NCBI GenBank assembly: GCA_964532405.1
Contig: CAZHIC010000043.1
Location: forward strand, 1 to 18,174
Length of the DNA: 18,174 bases
Source: PALSA-1006 sp964532405
GTDB lineage: Bacteria > Pseudomonadota > Gammaproteobacteria > Burkholderiales > Gallionellaceae
Reading direction: 5' to 3'
Position 1 is the stretch's first letter, and every line of letters begins with the position of its first letter. A program made the translations under genes and the position numbers. A model generated the notes under the pieces. It did not search any database. It worked only from the letters and a program-made list of their open reading frames with translations, and was not told the DNA's origin. Below are positions 1 to 7,372 of this stretch, piece by piece.

Positions 1-3
1 AAA

Positions 4-1449
4 TTACAGGGGCAAGTTTACGAAGTGCAAATAATCAATTTTTAGAGGTGCCCTGTAGTCATTGGCCTGTAGCTCGATCTTGGGGACGAGGCGGCTGTAG
101 CGCGGCACGGTGACGCGCCCGATCACGGTATCGGTGATTTTCTTGATGTCGGAGGCGCGGAGTTTGTTGCTTTTCCCTTCCTTGGCAAAGCCCTTGGAGG
201 CATCCACGATAAGGACATCGCTGCTCGCGCGTTTCTGCCGGAGCACGAGGATGATGGTGGGGATGCCGGTGCCAAAAAAGATGTTGGGCGGCAAGCCAAT
301 GATGGTTTCGATGTGGTTATTTTCGATCAGATTCCTGCGGATCGCGCCTTCCTCACCGCCTCGGAACAGGACTCCGTGCGGCAAGACGATGGCCATAATG
401 CCGTCCGGTTTGAGATGGTATAGGTCATGCAGGAGAAAGGCGTAATCGGCCTTGGACTTGGGCGCGAGGCCGAAGCGGGCGTAGCGGGGATCGCTGTCTT
501 TGTGCTGCGGGTCCCATGGATGCGAATAGGGCGGATTGGAAACGACGGCGTCGAGGTACAGCGGGTTGTAGGTATTGACCGGGTCTTGATCGTCGAAGTA
601 CGGCCAATCGTCTTCCAGGGTGTCGGCGTTGCGAGTGACGATGTTGCTGGGAAGGATGTCGCGCATGACGAGGTTCATGCGCGTGAGGTTGTAGGTGTTT
701 TCCTTGTTCTCTTGGGCGAAGTATTTAATGTTGTCTTTATCCGCCATGTGCTTGGCGATGGACTGGCCGATATTGAGCAAGAGCGAGCCAGAGCCGCTGG
801 TGGAGTCGTAAATCTGGATGGTTTCCCGGTCTTTCAAATGGTGCGCGATGATCTCGGACATGAGCACGGAAACCTCGTGCGGTGTGTAGAACTCGCCCGC
901 CTTTTTGCCCGCATTGGCGGCAAACATGCTGATGAGATATTCGTAGATGAAGCCGAGCACGTCGTAGCCCTGCCTGCCATCCATTGGGATGTCTTTGATG
1001 AGCTGGAGCAGCTCGCTAATAGCCTTGGTCTGCTTCGCGGCGGTATCGCCGAGCTTGCTCAAGCCGGTTTCAAGGGTCTTGAAAATGCCCTCGAACAGGC
1101 GCTTGTGGTTCGGGTGAATCAGGCGGCTAAAGGCAGAGAGGGCATCGCGCACATGGGAGACATCGAAGTCGCCCTTGTGCTCAATCCAGGTGGAAAATAG
1201 GTGCTGGTAGGCGATGAAGTAGCCGATATTGCCTTTGATGTGATCAACGGTTTCCGAGTCCGCTTCCGATAAGGCGCAGAGTTCCGCGTCGCTGAAGTCC
1301 TCGCCTTTCGCGAAGCGCACCAATTTGTCGGAGAGGTATTTGTAGAAGATGAATCCGAGGATGTAGTCCTTGTATTCGTTGGCCTCGATTTTGGAGCGCA
1401 TTTGGTTTGCGGATTCCCAGATTTTGGCGGCGAGTTGTTGTTTATTCAT
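4..1449 (-). CDS. hsdM: Type I restriction-modification system DNA methyltransferase subunit M (HsdM)
   Basis: This 481-residue protein is the modification subunit of a type I R-M system. It transfers a methyl group from S-adenosylmethionine to adenine N6 within a site chosen by the HsdS specificity subunit. The N-terminal helical HsdM domain is seen at about residues 1-170, with the typical opening MNKQQLAAKIWESANQMR. The methylase core follows, with GEFYTP at 185-190, an AdoMet-binding motif I DSTSGSGS at 215-222 (usually DPTSGSGS, so Pro is replaced by Ser) and the catalytic motif IV NPPY at 305-308. Length is normal and both ends are present, with the TAA stop only 3 bases from the window edge. 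No clear Shine-Dalgarno sequence precedes the ATG. hsdS and hsdR are not in the window; the usual order would put hsdS just off the left edge. The family call is secure; activity of the whole system cannot be judged. Confidence 0.95.
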   Translation of the reverse strand: MNKQQLAAKIWESANQMRSKIEANEYKDYILGFIFYKYLSDKLVRFAKGEDFSDAELCALSEADSETVDHIKGNIGYFIAYQHLFSTWIEHKGDFDVSHVRDALSAFSRLIHPNHKRLFEGIFKTLETGLSKLGDTAAKQTKAISELLQLIKDIPMDGRQGYDVLGFIYEYLISMFAANAGKKAGEFYTPHEVSVLMSEIIAHHLKDRETIQIYDSTSGSGSLLLNIGQSIAKHMADKDNIKYFAQENKENTYNLTRMNLVMRDILPSNIVTRNADTLEDDWPYFDDQDPVNTYNPLYLDAVVSNPPYSHPWDPQHKDSDPRYARFGLAPKSKADYAFLLHDLYHLKPDGIMAIVLPHGVLFRGGEEGAIRRNLIENNHIETIIGLPPNIFFGTGIPTIILVLRQKRASSDVLIVDASKGFAKEGKSNKLRASDIKKITDTVIGRVTVPRYSRLVPKIELQANDYRAPLKIDYLHFVNLPL

Positions 1450-1782
1450 AGTGGAGACGTTTTAAAGTTAGCTGCTTGGAGCTTGGTTGTTGCGGCCGCA
1501 TAATTCTGAGTTGAAGTGCCCAGTATTTTCAGGTGACTGTCTCTTGATGGGTCATTGTACTCGTTTACGACTGGCCGCTTCATGGCAAGCTGATTGATGG
1601 GACGGGTGTCTGTTTTGGCCGAGGAGCGGCCGGTCGCAGTGTCACCCTTGATGTTCCGTTTCTGGCACGTCAGCGACAGTCAGCCTAGCAAAACTCAAAA
1701 GTTTGTATGGCTGGTTTGCCCACAAACCCGATGGTCAAGCCTCGTTACCACAACACCGGATAGCGGACGGTGGCAACGGGTC
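1450..1782. other. Intergenic region upstream of hsdM and downstream of cysS; no gene seen
   Basis: This 333-bp stretch separates the end of cysS from the start of hsdM, both on the minus strand, and should hold the hsdM promoter. I see no convincing -35/-10 pair. Open frames that cross it (1594-2040 on plus, 1695-2003 on minus) run into cysS and match nothing I recognise. It contains a short GC-rich hairpin, GGCCG/CGGCC, at 1617-1631, and a longer imperfect hairpin next to the cysS stop, listed separately. It may be decayed sequence left when the restriction-modification locus was inserted beside cysS, but this is inference. Confidence 0.5.
1744..1777 (-). terminator. Imperfect hairpin just after cysS, possible terminator
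   Basis: The arms GTTACCAC and GTGGCAAC pair in 7 of 8 positions, with a further CACCG/CGGNNGGTG core inside. The structure lies 5 bp past the cysS stop, where a terminator is expected. No T-run follows it on the minus strand, so it is not a classical intrinsic terminator. It could be a weak or Rho-assisted end, or a chance structure. Confidence 0.25.
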
Positions 1783-3216
1783 TTAAGCTCTACGCCAAGT
1801 CGTGCCCTGCGCCGTATCTTCCAGCGCGATTCCCGCCTCCAGCAACTCTTTGCGTATGCGGTCGGCATCGGCGAAGTTTTTGGCTTTTTTGGCGGCGATG
1901 CGCGCTTCGATTTGAGCATTGATCGCGGCATCGTCCAATCCGCCCTCGCTCGCCCCTCCTTGCAGAAACGCTTGCGGGTCGCGTTGCAACAGACCGAGCA
2001 CACCAGCCAATGCTTTGAGTTGCGAGGCTGCTTCGACTGATTGATTGCGGTTCACCTCGTTGGCGAGGTCGAACAGCACGGCGACCGCTTCCGGCGTGTT
2101 GAAATCGTCGTCCATTGCGGCTTTGAAGCGGATGGCGGCAGGGGTGTTCCAGTCAACAGCAACCCCTCCCAACCTCCCCTTATCAGGGGAGGATTCCGCC
2201 CCCTCCCTGATAAGGGAGGGCTGGGGTGGGTTGCTCTTTAGCGCCGTATATAAACGCGTCAGCGCACCTTTCGCGTCGTCCAGATGCGCATCCGAATAAT
2301 TCAGCGGGCTGCGGTAGTGGGCGCGCAGGATGAAGAAACGCACCACTTCGGCATCGTACTTTTTTAATACTTCGCGGATAGTGAAGAAGTTGCCCAAGCT
2401 CTTGGACATCTTCTCGTTGTCCAAACGCACGAAGCCGTTGTGCATCCAGTAATTTACGTACTGGCACCGGTGTGCGCCTTCGCTTTGGGCGATCTCGTTT
2501 TCATGGTGCGGGAACTGCAAATCCGCGCCGCCGCCGTGAATGTCGAAATGCTTGCCGAGCAATTCAGTACCCATCGCGGAACATTCGATGTGCCAGCCGG
2601 GACGGCCTTTGCCCCATTTGGAATCCCACTTCACCTCTTCCGCTTCGTTGTCTTTTGCACTTTTCCACAACACGAAATCGAGCGGATCATTTTTACTTTC
2701 CGCTATGTCCACGCGCTCACCCGCACGCAAGTCTTCCAGCGATTTACCGGACAATTTTCCGTAGCCATCGAATTTGCGCACCGCATAGTTTACGTCGCCA
2801 TCTGCGGCTTGATAGGCCAAGCCGTTCTTTTCCAGTTGCTCTATCATCTCCAGCATCTGCGGCACATATTGCGTGGCGCGCGGCTCGTGGTCGGGACGTT
2901 GCACACCCAGCGCATCGGCATCTTCGTGCATCGCGTCTATGAAGCGTTGTGTCAGCGCATGAATAGATTCATTGTTTTCCGCCGCACGCTTGATGATCCT
3001 GTCGTCGATGTCGGTGATGTTGCGCACGTAAGTTACGTCGTAACCGGAAGCCTTTAGCCAGCGGTACACCATGTCGAATATCACCATCACGCGTGCGTGT
3101 CCAAGGTGACAATAGTCGTACACCGTCATGCCGCAGACATACATGCGCACGCTGTTCGGGGTGATGGGTTTGAAGTCCTGCTTGTCGCGGGCGAGAGTGT
3201 TGTATATTTTTAACAT
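1783..3216 (-). CDS. cysS: Cysteinyl-tRNA synthetase, carrying an in-frame palindromic repeat insert
   Basis: CysS charges tRNA-Cys with cysteine in the cytoplasm and is essential. All class I hallmarks are present: the zinc ligands Cys28, Cys212, His237 and Glu241, the HLGH signature at 37-40 and KMSKS at 269-273. The start has a good Shine-Dalgarno sequence, AAGGG, 6 nt upstream of the ATG. The protein is 477 residues, a little longer than the usual roughly 460. The excess lies at residues 329-352, where a 72-bp palindromic repeat (2161-2232) is translated in frame as a Pro/Gly/Arg-rich stretch. It falls between the Leu-Thr-Arg-Leu-Tyr-Thr-Ala-Leu-Lys helix and the conserved Phe-Lys-Ala-Ala-Met-Asp-Asp-Asp-Phe-Asn-Thr-Pro segment, a linker outside the catalytic core, which explains why it is tolerated. 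It lies downstream of glnS on the same strand. Confidence 0.97.
   Translation of the reverse strand: MLKIYNTLARDKQDFKPITPNSVRMYVCGMTVYDYCHLGHARVMVIFDMVYRWLKASGYDVTYVRNITDIDDRIIKRAAENNESIHALTQRFIDAMHEDADALGVQRPDHEPRATQYVPQMLEMIEQLEKNGLAYQAADGDVNYAVRKFDGYGKLSGKSLEDLRAGERVDIAESKNDPLDFVLWKSAKDNEAEEVKWDSKWGKGRPGWHIECSAMGTELLGKHFDIHGGGADLQFPHHENEIAQSEGAHRCQYVNYWMHNGFVRLDNEKMSKSLGNFFTIREVLKKYDAEVVRFFILRAHYRSPLNYSDAHLDDAKGALTRLYTALKSNPPQPSLIREGAESSPDKGRLGGVAVDWNTPAAIRFKAAMDDDFNTPEAVAVLFDLANEVNRNQSVEAASQLKALAGVLGLLQRDPQAFLQGGASEGGLDDAAINAQIEARIAAKKAKNFADADRIRKELLEAGIALEDTAQGTTWRRA
2161..2232. repeat. 72-bp double-hairpin palindromic element inserted in frame in cysS
   Basis: The element has two perfect hairpins: CTCCCCT-TATC-AGGGGAG at 2174-2191 and CCCTCCCT-GATA-AGGGAGGG at 2201-2220. 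The whole left arm (2161-2190) is also nearly complementary to the whole right arm (2204-2232), so it can fold as two small hairpins or as one long one. The outer ends are AACCCC and GGGTT. As bounded here it is exactly 24 codons and contains no stop in the cysS frame. It resembles, in concept, the Rickettsia palindromic elements that sit inside genes. There is no coding capacity of its own, so any mobility would need help in trans. The exact insertion edges are inferred. Confidence 0.85.
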
Positions 3217-3234
3217 GTAAAACCCTTTTTCATC

Positions 3235-3280
3235 CGCAGATTACGCAAATTGCCGCCGATTAAATCTGTGTGAATCTGCG
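3235..3280. repeat. Imperfect inverted repeat between glnS and cysS
   Basis: The left arm CGCAGATTACGCAAATT (3235-3251) and the right arm AATCTGTGTGAATCTGCG (3263-3280) pair with few mismatches around an 11-bp loop. The motif is built of repeated CTGCG/AATCTG words and has the look of a dispersed intergenic repeat. It occupies nearly all of the 70 bp between the glnS stop and the cysS start, leaving the cysS Shine-Dalgarno sequence intact. In the mRNA it would be a hairpin between two synthetase genes and could act as an end-protecting or attenuating structure. Confidence 0.6.
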
Positions 3281-3286
3281 TAGTGT

Positions 3287-4966
3287 TTAGGCTTGTTCTT
3301 TCGCCCAAGAATCTTTCAATGTTACAGTGCGGTTGAACACCAGCTTGCCGCCCGTTTGGTGGTCGCGGCGGTCGGTGCAGAAGTAGCCCAAGCGCTCGAA
3401 CTGATAGCGCGTTTCCGGCGCGGCATCTTTCACGCAACTTTCCACCCAGCCTTGCACCACGGTGAGCGAGGTTGAATTGAGGTAGCTGCAAAAATCCACA
3501 TTCTTGTCCGCATCCGGCTCCGGCACGGTGAATAAGCGGTCGTACAGACGAATCTCCGCAGGCAGCGCATGTACACTTGACAGAAAGTGGATCACGCCTT
3601 TGACCTTGCGGCCTTCCGGATTTTTGCCTAGCGTGTTGTGGTCGATGCTGCAACGCAGTTCGACCACCTTACCGCTAGCATCTTTCAGCGCTTCGTCGCA
3701 GTGCATCACGTAGCTGTGACGCAACCGGATCTCGCCGCCAAGCGTCAGACGCTTCCAGCCTGCAGGCGGCACCTCGGCGAAGTCGTCGGCTTCGATGAGC
3801 AATGAGTTGCTGAACGACACCACGCGTTTGCCGAGTTCCGGCATGTTGGGGTGGAAATCCGCTTCGCGTGTTTGCGCGCCGTCGGTGTTGGTGATCGTGA
3901 CTTTGAGCGGATTGATGATCGCCATCACGCGCGGGGCACGCAACTCAAGATCCTCGCGGATCGCGCCTTCCATGATCGCCATATCGACGCTGTTTTCGCT
4001 CTTGGATACGCCGATACGTTTGGCAAATTCGCGGATGCCTTCCGGTGTGTAGCCGCGCCTTCTCATGCCGGAGATCGTGGGCATACGCGGGTCGTCCCAG
4101 CCGCTAACGTGTTTTTCGTTCACCAGTTGCAACAGCTTGCGCTTGCTGGTGATGGTGTAGTGCAGCTCCAGCCGCGAGAACTCGTATTGGCGCGGGTGGC
4201 AGGGGATGGTGATGTTGTCCAGCACCCAGTCGTACAGCGGGCGGTGATCTTCAAACTCCAGAGTGCAGATGGAGTGGGTGATGCCTTCCAGTGCGTCGGA
4301 GATGCAATGCGTGTAGTCGTACATCGGGTAGATACACCACTTGTCGCCGGTGCGGATGTGGTGCGCGCGGCGGATGCGATAAATCGCAGGGTCGCGCATA
4401 TTCATGTTGGGCGAAGCCATGTCGATCTTCGCGCGCAGCACCATCGCACCGTCGGCGAACTCACCGTTCTTCATGCGCGTGAACAGGTCGAGGTTTTCTG
4501 CAACGGGTCGGTCGCGGTGCGGACTGTTCTTGCCGGCTTGGGTCAGCGTGCCGCGATATTCGCGCATCTGCTCGGGCGTGAGGTCGTCCACATAAGCCAA
4601 GCCTTTATTGATGAGTTCCACCGCGTAGTCGTACAGCGCGTCGAAATAATCCGACGCCCAACGCACTTCGCCGTCCCACTGGAAGCCCAGCCAGCGCACG
4701 TCATCCTGAATGGACTGCGCGTATTCATCGCTTTCCTTCTCAGGGTTGGTGTCGTCGAAGCGCAGATTGCACTTGCCGTTGTAGTCCTTTGCCAAGCCGA
4801 AGTTCAGGCAGATGGATTTGGCGTGACCGACATGCAAATAGCCGTTCGGCTCGGGCGGGAAGCGGGTCTGTATCGTACTGTGCTTGCCGCTGGCAAGGTC
4901 GCCGTCGATGATCGTGCGGATGAAATTGGAAACGGGCGCGGCAGAAACGGGTGTATTGCTACTCAT
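3287..4966 (-). CDS. glnS: Glutaminyl-tRNA synthetase
   Basis: GlnS attaches glutamine to tRNA-Gln in the cytoplasm. The 559-residue length matches the family. The class I signature is PEPNGYLHVGHAKSI, with HVGH at 45-48, and the second signature is VSKSE at 320-324. The catalytic domain fills roughly residues 30-345 and the beta-barrel anticodon-binding domains the rest, ending in the expected VTLKDSWAKEQA region. The chosen ATG gives a short non-conserved head (about 12 residues) before the conserved NFIRTIIDGDLASGKH block; no clear Shine-Dalgarno sequence is seen. A TAAAAT hexamer on the minus strand (5000-5005) could be the -10 box. It is divergent from the TPR-protein gene, so 4967-5143 should hold promoters for both directions. 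Having glnS directly before cysS suggests co-transcription of two synthetases. Confidence 0.97.
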   Translation of the reverse strand: MSSNTPVSAAPVSNFIRTIIDGDLASGKHSTIQTRFPPEPNGYLHVGHAKSICLNFGLAKDYNGKCNLRFDDTNPEKESDEYAQSIQDDVRWLGFQWDGEVRWASDYFDALYDYAVELINKGLAYVDDLTPEQMREYRGTLTQAGKNSPHRDRPVAENLDLFTRMKNGEFADGAMVLRAKIDMASPNMNMRDPAIYRIRRAHHIRTGDKWCIYPMYDYTHCISDALEGITHSICTLEFEDHRPLYDWVLDNITIPCHPRQYEFSRLELHYTITSKRKLLQLVNEKHVSGWDDPRMPTISGMRRRGYTPEGIREFAKRIGVSKSENSVDMAIMEGAIREDLELRAPRVMAIINPLKVTITNTDGAQTREADFHPNMPELGKRVVSFSNSLLIEADDFAEVPPAGWKRLTLGGEIRLRHSYVMHCDEALKDASGKVVELRCSIDHNTLGKNPEGRKVKGVIHFLSSVHALPAEIRLYDRLFTVPEPDADKNVDFCSYLNSTSLTVVQGWVESCVKDAAPETRYQFERLGYFCTDRRDHQTGGKLVFNRTVTLKDSWAKEQA

Positions 4967-5056
4967 GGGTCGTGAAATGTCTACGCTGAAAGATGGCGGA
5001 TTTTACCCGAAAACGCATTGCGACTAGCAGGCAACCGCACGCAGCATATTGATAAC

Positions 5057-5087
5057 TTGTGAAAGAAAGGCGCTTATTTGGTAGAAT
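5057..5087 (+). promoter_or_regulatory. Candidate sigma-70-like promoter for the TPR protein operon
   Basis: TTGTGA (5057-5062) and TAGAAT (5082-5087) sit 19 bp apart on the plus strand, about 57 bp before the chosen start of the TPR protein at 5144. The spacing is one or two bases longer than ideal. No operator was recognised. Confidence 0.35.
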
Positions 5088-5143
5088 TCACCCCCTTCCA
5101 ATGGGCTAACCCATTGAAACCTAATTTCCGGAAAAAAATTTCG

Positions 5144-6175
5144 ATGAACAAGATGAAACAATTCGGCCAAAATGCTGCGCTCTGTGCGCTGCTGTGCCTC
5201 AGCCTAGCAGCTGCCGCTGACGAGATTCAGGATGCCAATAAATTATTCAAACAGGGTCAACACGTACAAGCGCTGGAGAAAGTAGAAGCGCTGCTCGCCG
5301 CCAAGCCAAAGGATGCGCAAGCGCGCTTTCTGAAGGGACTCATCCTCACCGAGCAGTCTAAAGTTGCCGATGCGATCAAAATATTTTCCGCGCTGACCGA
5401 CGACTATCCAGAGCTGCCCGAACCCTACAACAATCTCGCCGTGCTATATGCGGGACAAGGTCAATACGAAAAAGCCAAGATCGCTCTGGAAATGGCGATA
5501 CGCACCCACCCGAGTTACGCCACGGCGCATGAAAATCTGGGCGACATCTACGCCAAGATGGCCAGCCAGGCTTATGATCGCGCGCTGCAACTGGACAAGA
5601 GCAACACCAGCACGCAAACCAAGCTGGAAATGATCAAAGACCTGTTCGGTGGCAACAGTCGTAAAGCTACTATGGCTTCTCGCAACGCTGTCACCGGCCT
5701 CGTCAGCGCGCCGAAGCCCAGTGCCGTGGCCGCCAACGCCCCTTCCACTCCTGCCGCAACCCCGGCAACCCCTGATAAACCTGCGGTTGCCGTCACTCCA
5801 ACGGCTCCGCCCAAACCGCTTGTCGCGGCCAACACGAGCGAGGATGCGCTCAAAACCGTCCACGATTGGGCGGCGGCATGGTCGTCGAAAAACGTCAAAA
5901 ATTATCTCGCCTTCTACGCCAAAGAATTTAAAACCCCTGGCGGCGAGAGCCGCAGCGCATGGGATGAGCAGCGTAAAGCGCGTATCTCCGCGCCCAAGTC
6001 CATCCATGTGGAAGTCAAGGACGCCAAGGTTAAACTGATCGACGGCACTCACGCCAACGTGAGTTTCAAACAGCTCTACCGTGCCAGCCATCTGCACACC
6101 TCCGCCAGCAAAACATTGGAGTTGGTGAAGAGCGATGGCAAATGGCTCATCGCAGAAGAGCGCGCGGGAAAGTAA
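5144..6175 (+). CDS. Secreted TPR protein with C-terminal NTF2-like domain
   Basis: This 343-residue protein is probably periplasmic. I chose the ATG at 5144 rather than an in-frame ATG 66 bases upstream because it opens directly with a signal peptide: a Lys-containing head, then a hydrophobic core, ending near Ala-Ala-Ala-Asp at 22-26. TPR-type helical repeats fill residues 27-150, with clear units around 29-57, 60-91, 94-123 and 126-150 (for example NLAVLYAGQGQYEKAKIALE). A Pro/Ala-rich linker runs from about 185 to 230. The last 110 residues look like an NTF2/SnoaL-like fold of the type found in Cds6-like proteins (WAAAWSSKNVKNYLAFYAKEF). The following gene carries a similar C-terminal domain, which suggests the two proteins act together at the cell wall. 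No enzymatic residues were seen; a scaffold role is inferred. Confidence 0.85.
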   Translation: MNKMKQFGQNAALCALLCLSLAAAADEIQDANKLFKQGQHVQALEKVEALLAAKPKDAQARFLKGLILTEQSKVADAIKIFSALTDDYPELPEPYNNLAVLYAGQGQYEKAKIALEMAIRTHPSYATAHENLGDIYAKMASQAYDRALQLDKSNTSTQTKLEMIKDLFGGNSRKATMASRNAVTGLVSAPKPSAVAANAPSTPAATPATPDKPAVAVTPTAPPKPLVAANTSEDALKTVHDWAAAWSSKNVKNYLAFYAKEFKTPGGESRSAWDEQRKARISAPKSIHVEVKDAKVKLIDGTHANVSFKQLYRASHLHTSASKTLELVKSDGKWLIAEERAGK

Positions 6176-6178
6176 TCC

Positions 6179-7372
6179 ATGCCATACGCAACCATCACCT
6201 TGCTGCTGATCGGCGCGCTTGCCGCCCCGGTGAAGGCGGGTGAGCCAGCCCTTGTAAATACGGGCGGGAGCGACTCCCGCAACATGGAAGCCTTACTGGC
6301 GAAAAGCCTGCATTCCATCGGCGACAACAAGCTCGATGTTGCCCTGAATGAAGTGGACTCGCTGCTCAAAGTCAATCCGAACTTCAAATTGGCCCAGCTG
6401 GTCAGGGGCGATCTTCTGCTGGCGCGCTCGCAGCAACTGAACGACTTCGGCAATGCGCCCAACGCGCCGCGCGCGCGCATTGACGACCTGCGCGACGAAG
6501 CGCGTGCGAGGCTGCAACGCGTACAGCAACAGCAACCGCTCACCATGACGCCGAAGTATCTGTGGCAACTCGACGCGCGGCAGCACTTCGCCATCGTGGT
6601 GGACACCAGCAAATCCACGCTGTACCTGTATGAAAACGTCAACGGCGAACCGCGCTACGTGGCTGACTATTACATCAGCGTCGGTAAAAAAGGCACTGAC
6701 AAAGTATCCGAGGGCGACCAGCGCACGCCGCTTGGCGTGTACTTCATCAACGCAAAACTGCCCAAAGAAAAGCTCACCGATTTTTACGGCCCCGGCGCCT
6801 TTCCCTTGAGCTACCCCAACGAATGGGACAAACGCCAAGGGCATAACGGACACGGCATCTGGCTGCACGGCACCCCCAGCGACACTTACAGCCGTCCGCC
6901 GCGCGCCAGCAACGGCTGCGTGGTGCTGAACAACAACGACTTCATCCAAATCGGCAAGCATGTGCAAGTCGGGCATACGCCGGTCATCATTACCAGCCAG
7001 ATGGACTGGAGTGACGATGCCGACCGCGCCGAGCGCGATGCGCTGCTGAGCGAGATCGAAAAATGGCGCAACGATTGGACGAGTCTCAACACCGAAGCGT
7101 ACCTCGCACACTATGCGAAAGATTTCTCCTCCGGCGCTACCAAACTCACCGCTTTCGCGCAGCAAAAACGCCTAGTAAATTCGGGAAAATCCTGGGTCAA
7201 GGTCAAGCTTTCCAACGTCAGCGTGTTCGCCTATCCGGGCCAGCCCAACTTGGCGGTGGTGAATTTTGAACAGGACTACAGCAGCAACAATCTTTCCAAC
7301 CGCATGAACAAACGCCAATATTGGATGAAGCGCGACAATAAATGGCAGATCGTATATGAGGGCTCCGCATAA
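6179..7372 (+). CDS. L,D-transpeptidase (YkuD family) with C-terminal NTF2-like domain
   Basis: This 397-residue secreted enzyme should form 3-3 cross-links in peptidoglycan or attach a protein to it, using a catalytic cysteine. An apparent signal peptide covers residues 1-20 (ending PVKA). One TPR-like helical pair follows at about 38-85. The YkuD domain spans roughly 135-275, with TPLGVYFI, the conserved HG at 230-231 and the active-site motif SNGC at 244-247 (Cys247). Asn replaces the more common His in SHGC, a variation compatible with activity in this family. Residues about 285-397 are a second NTF2-like domain similar to that of the upstream TPR protein (WRNDWTSLNTEAYLAHYAKDF). The gene begins 3 bp after the upstream stop and its own stop overlaps the next start, so the three genes form an operon. 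Target specificity cannot be read from sequence. Confidence 0.9.
   Translation: MPYATITLLLIGALAAPVKAGEPALVNTGGSDSRNMEALLAKSLHSIGDNKLDVALNEVDSLLKVNPNFKLAQLVRGDLLLARSQQLNDFGNAPNAPRARIDDLRDEARARLQRVQQQQPLTMTPKYLWQLDARQHFAIVVDTSKSTLYLYENVNGEPRYVADYYISVGKKGTDKVSEGDQRTPLGVYFINAKLPKEKLTDFYGPGAFPLSYPNEWDKRQGHNGHGIWLHGTPSDTYSRPPRASNGCVVLNNNDFIQIGKHVQVGHTPVIITSQMDWSDDADRAERDALLSEIEKWRNDWTSLNTEAYLAHYAKDFSSGATKLTAFAQQKRLVNSGKSWVKVKLSNVSVFAYPGQPNLAVVNFEQDYSSNNLSNRMNKRQYWMKRDNKWQIVYEGSA

Noticed and set aside
427..1200. 257-codon open frame on the plus strand
   Set aside because: It is antisense to hsdM and shows only Val/Gly-rich shadow sequence.
1492..1499. GCGGCCGC palindrome upstream of hsdM
   Set aside because: An isolated 8-bp palindrome with no supporting context; probably chance in GC-rich DNA.
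1594..2040. 148-codon open frame reaching from the hsdM/cysS gap into cysS
   Set aside because: Two thirds of it is antisense to cysS; no start signal or known motif supports it.
3851..4975. 374-codon open frame on the plus strand
   Set aside because: It lies wholly opposite glnS, a certain gene, and its translation has no family pattern; it is a mirror frame caused by GC-rich codon use.
5078..5143. Upstream start for the TPR protein
   Set aside because: It would put 22 mostly polar residues before the signal peptide and overlaps the candidate -10 box; the ATG at 5144 fits better.
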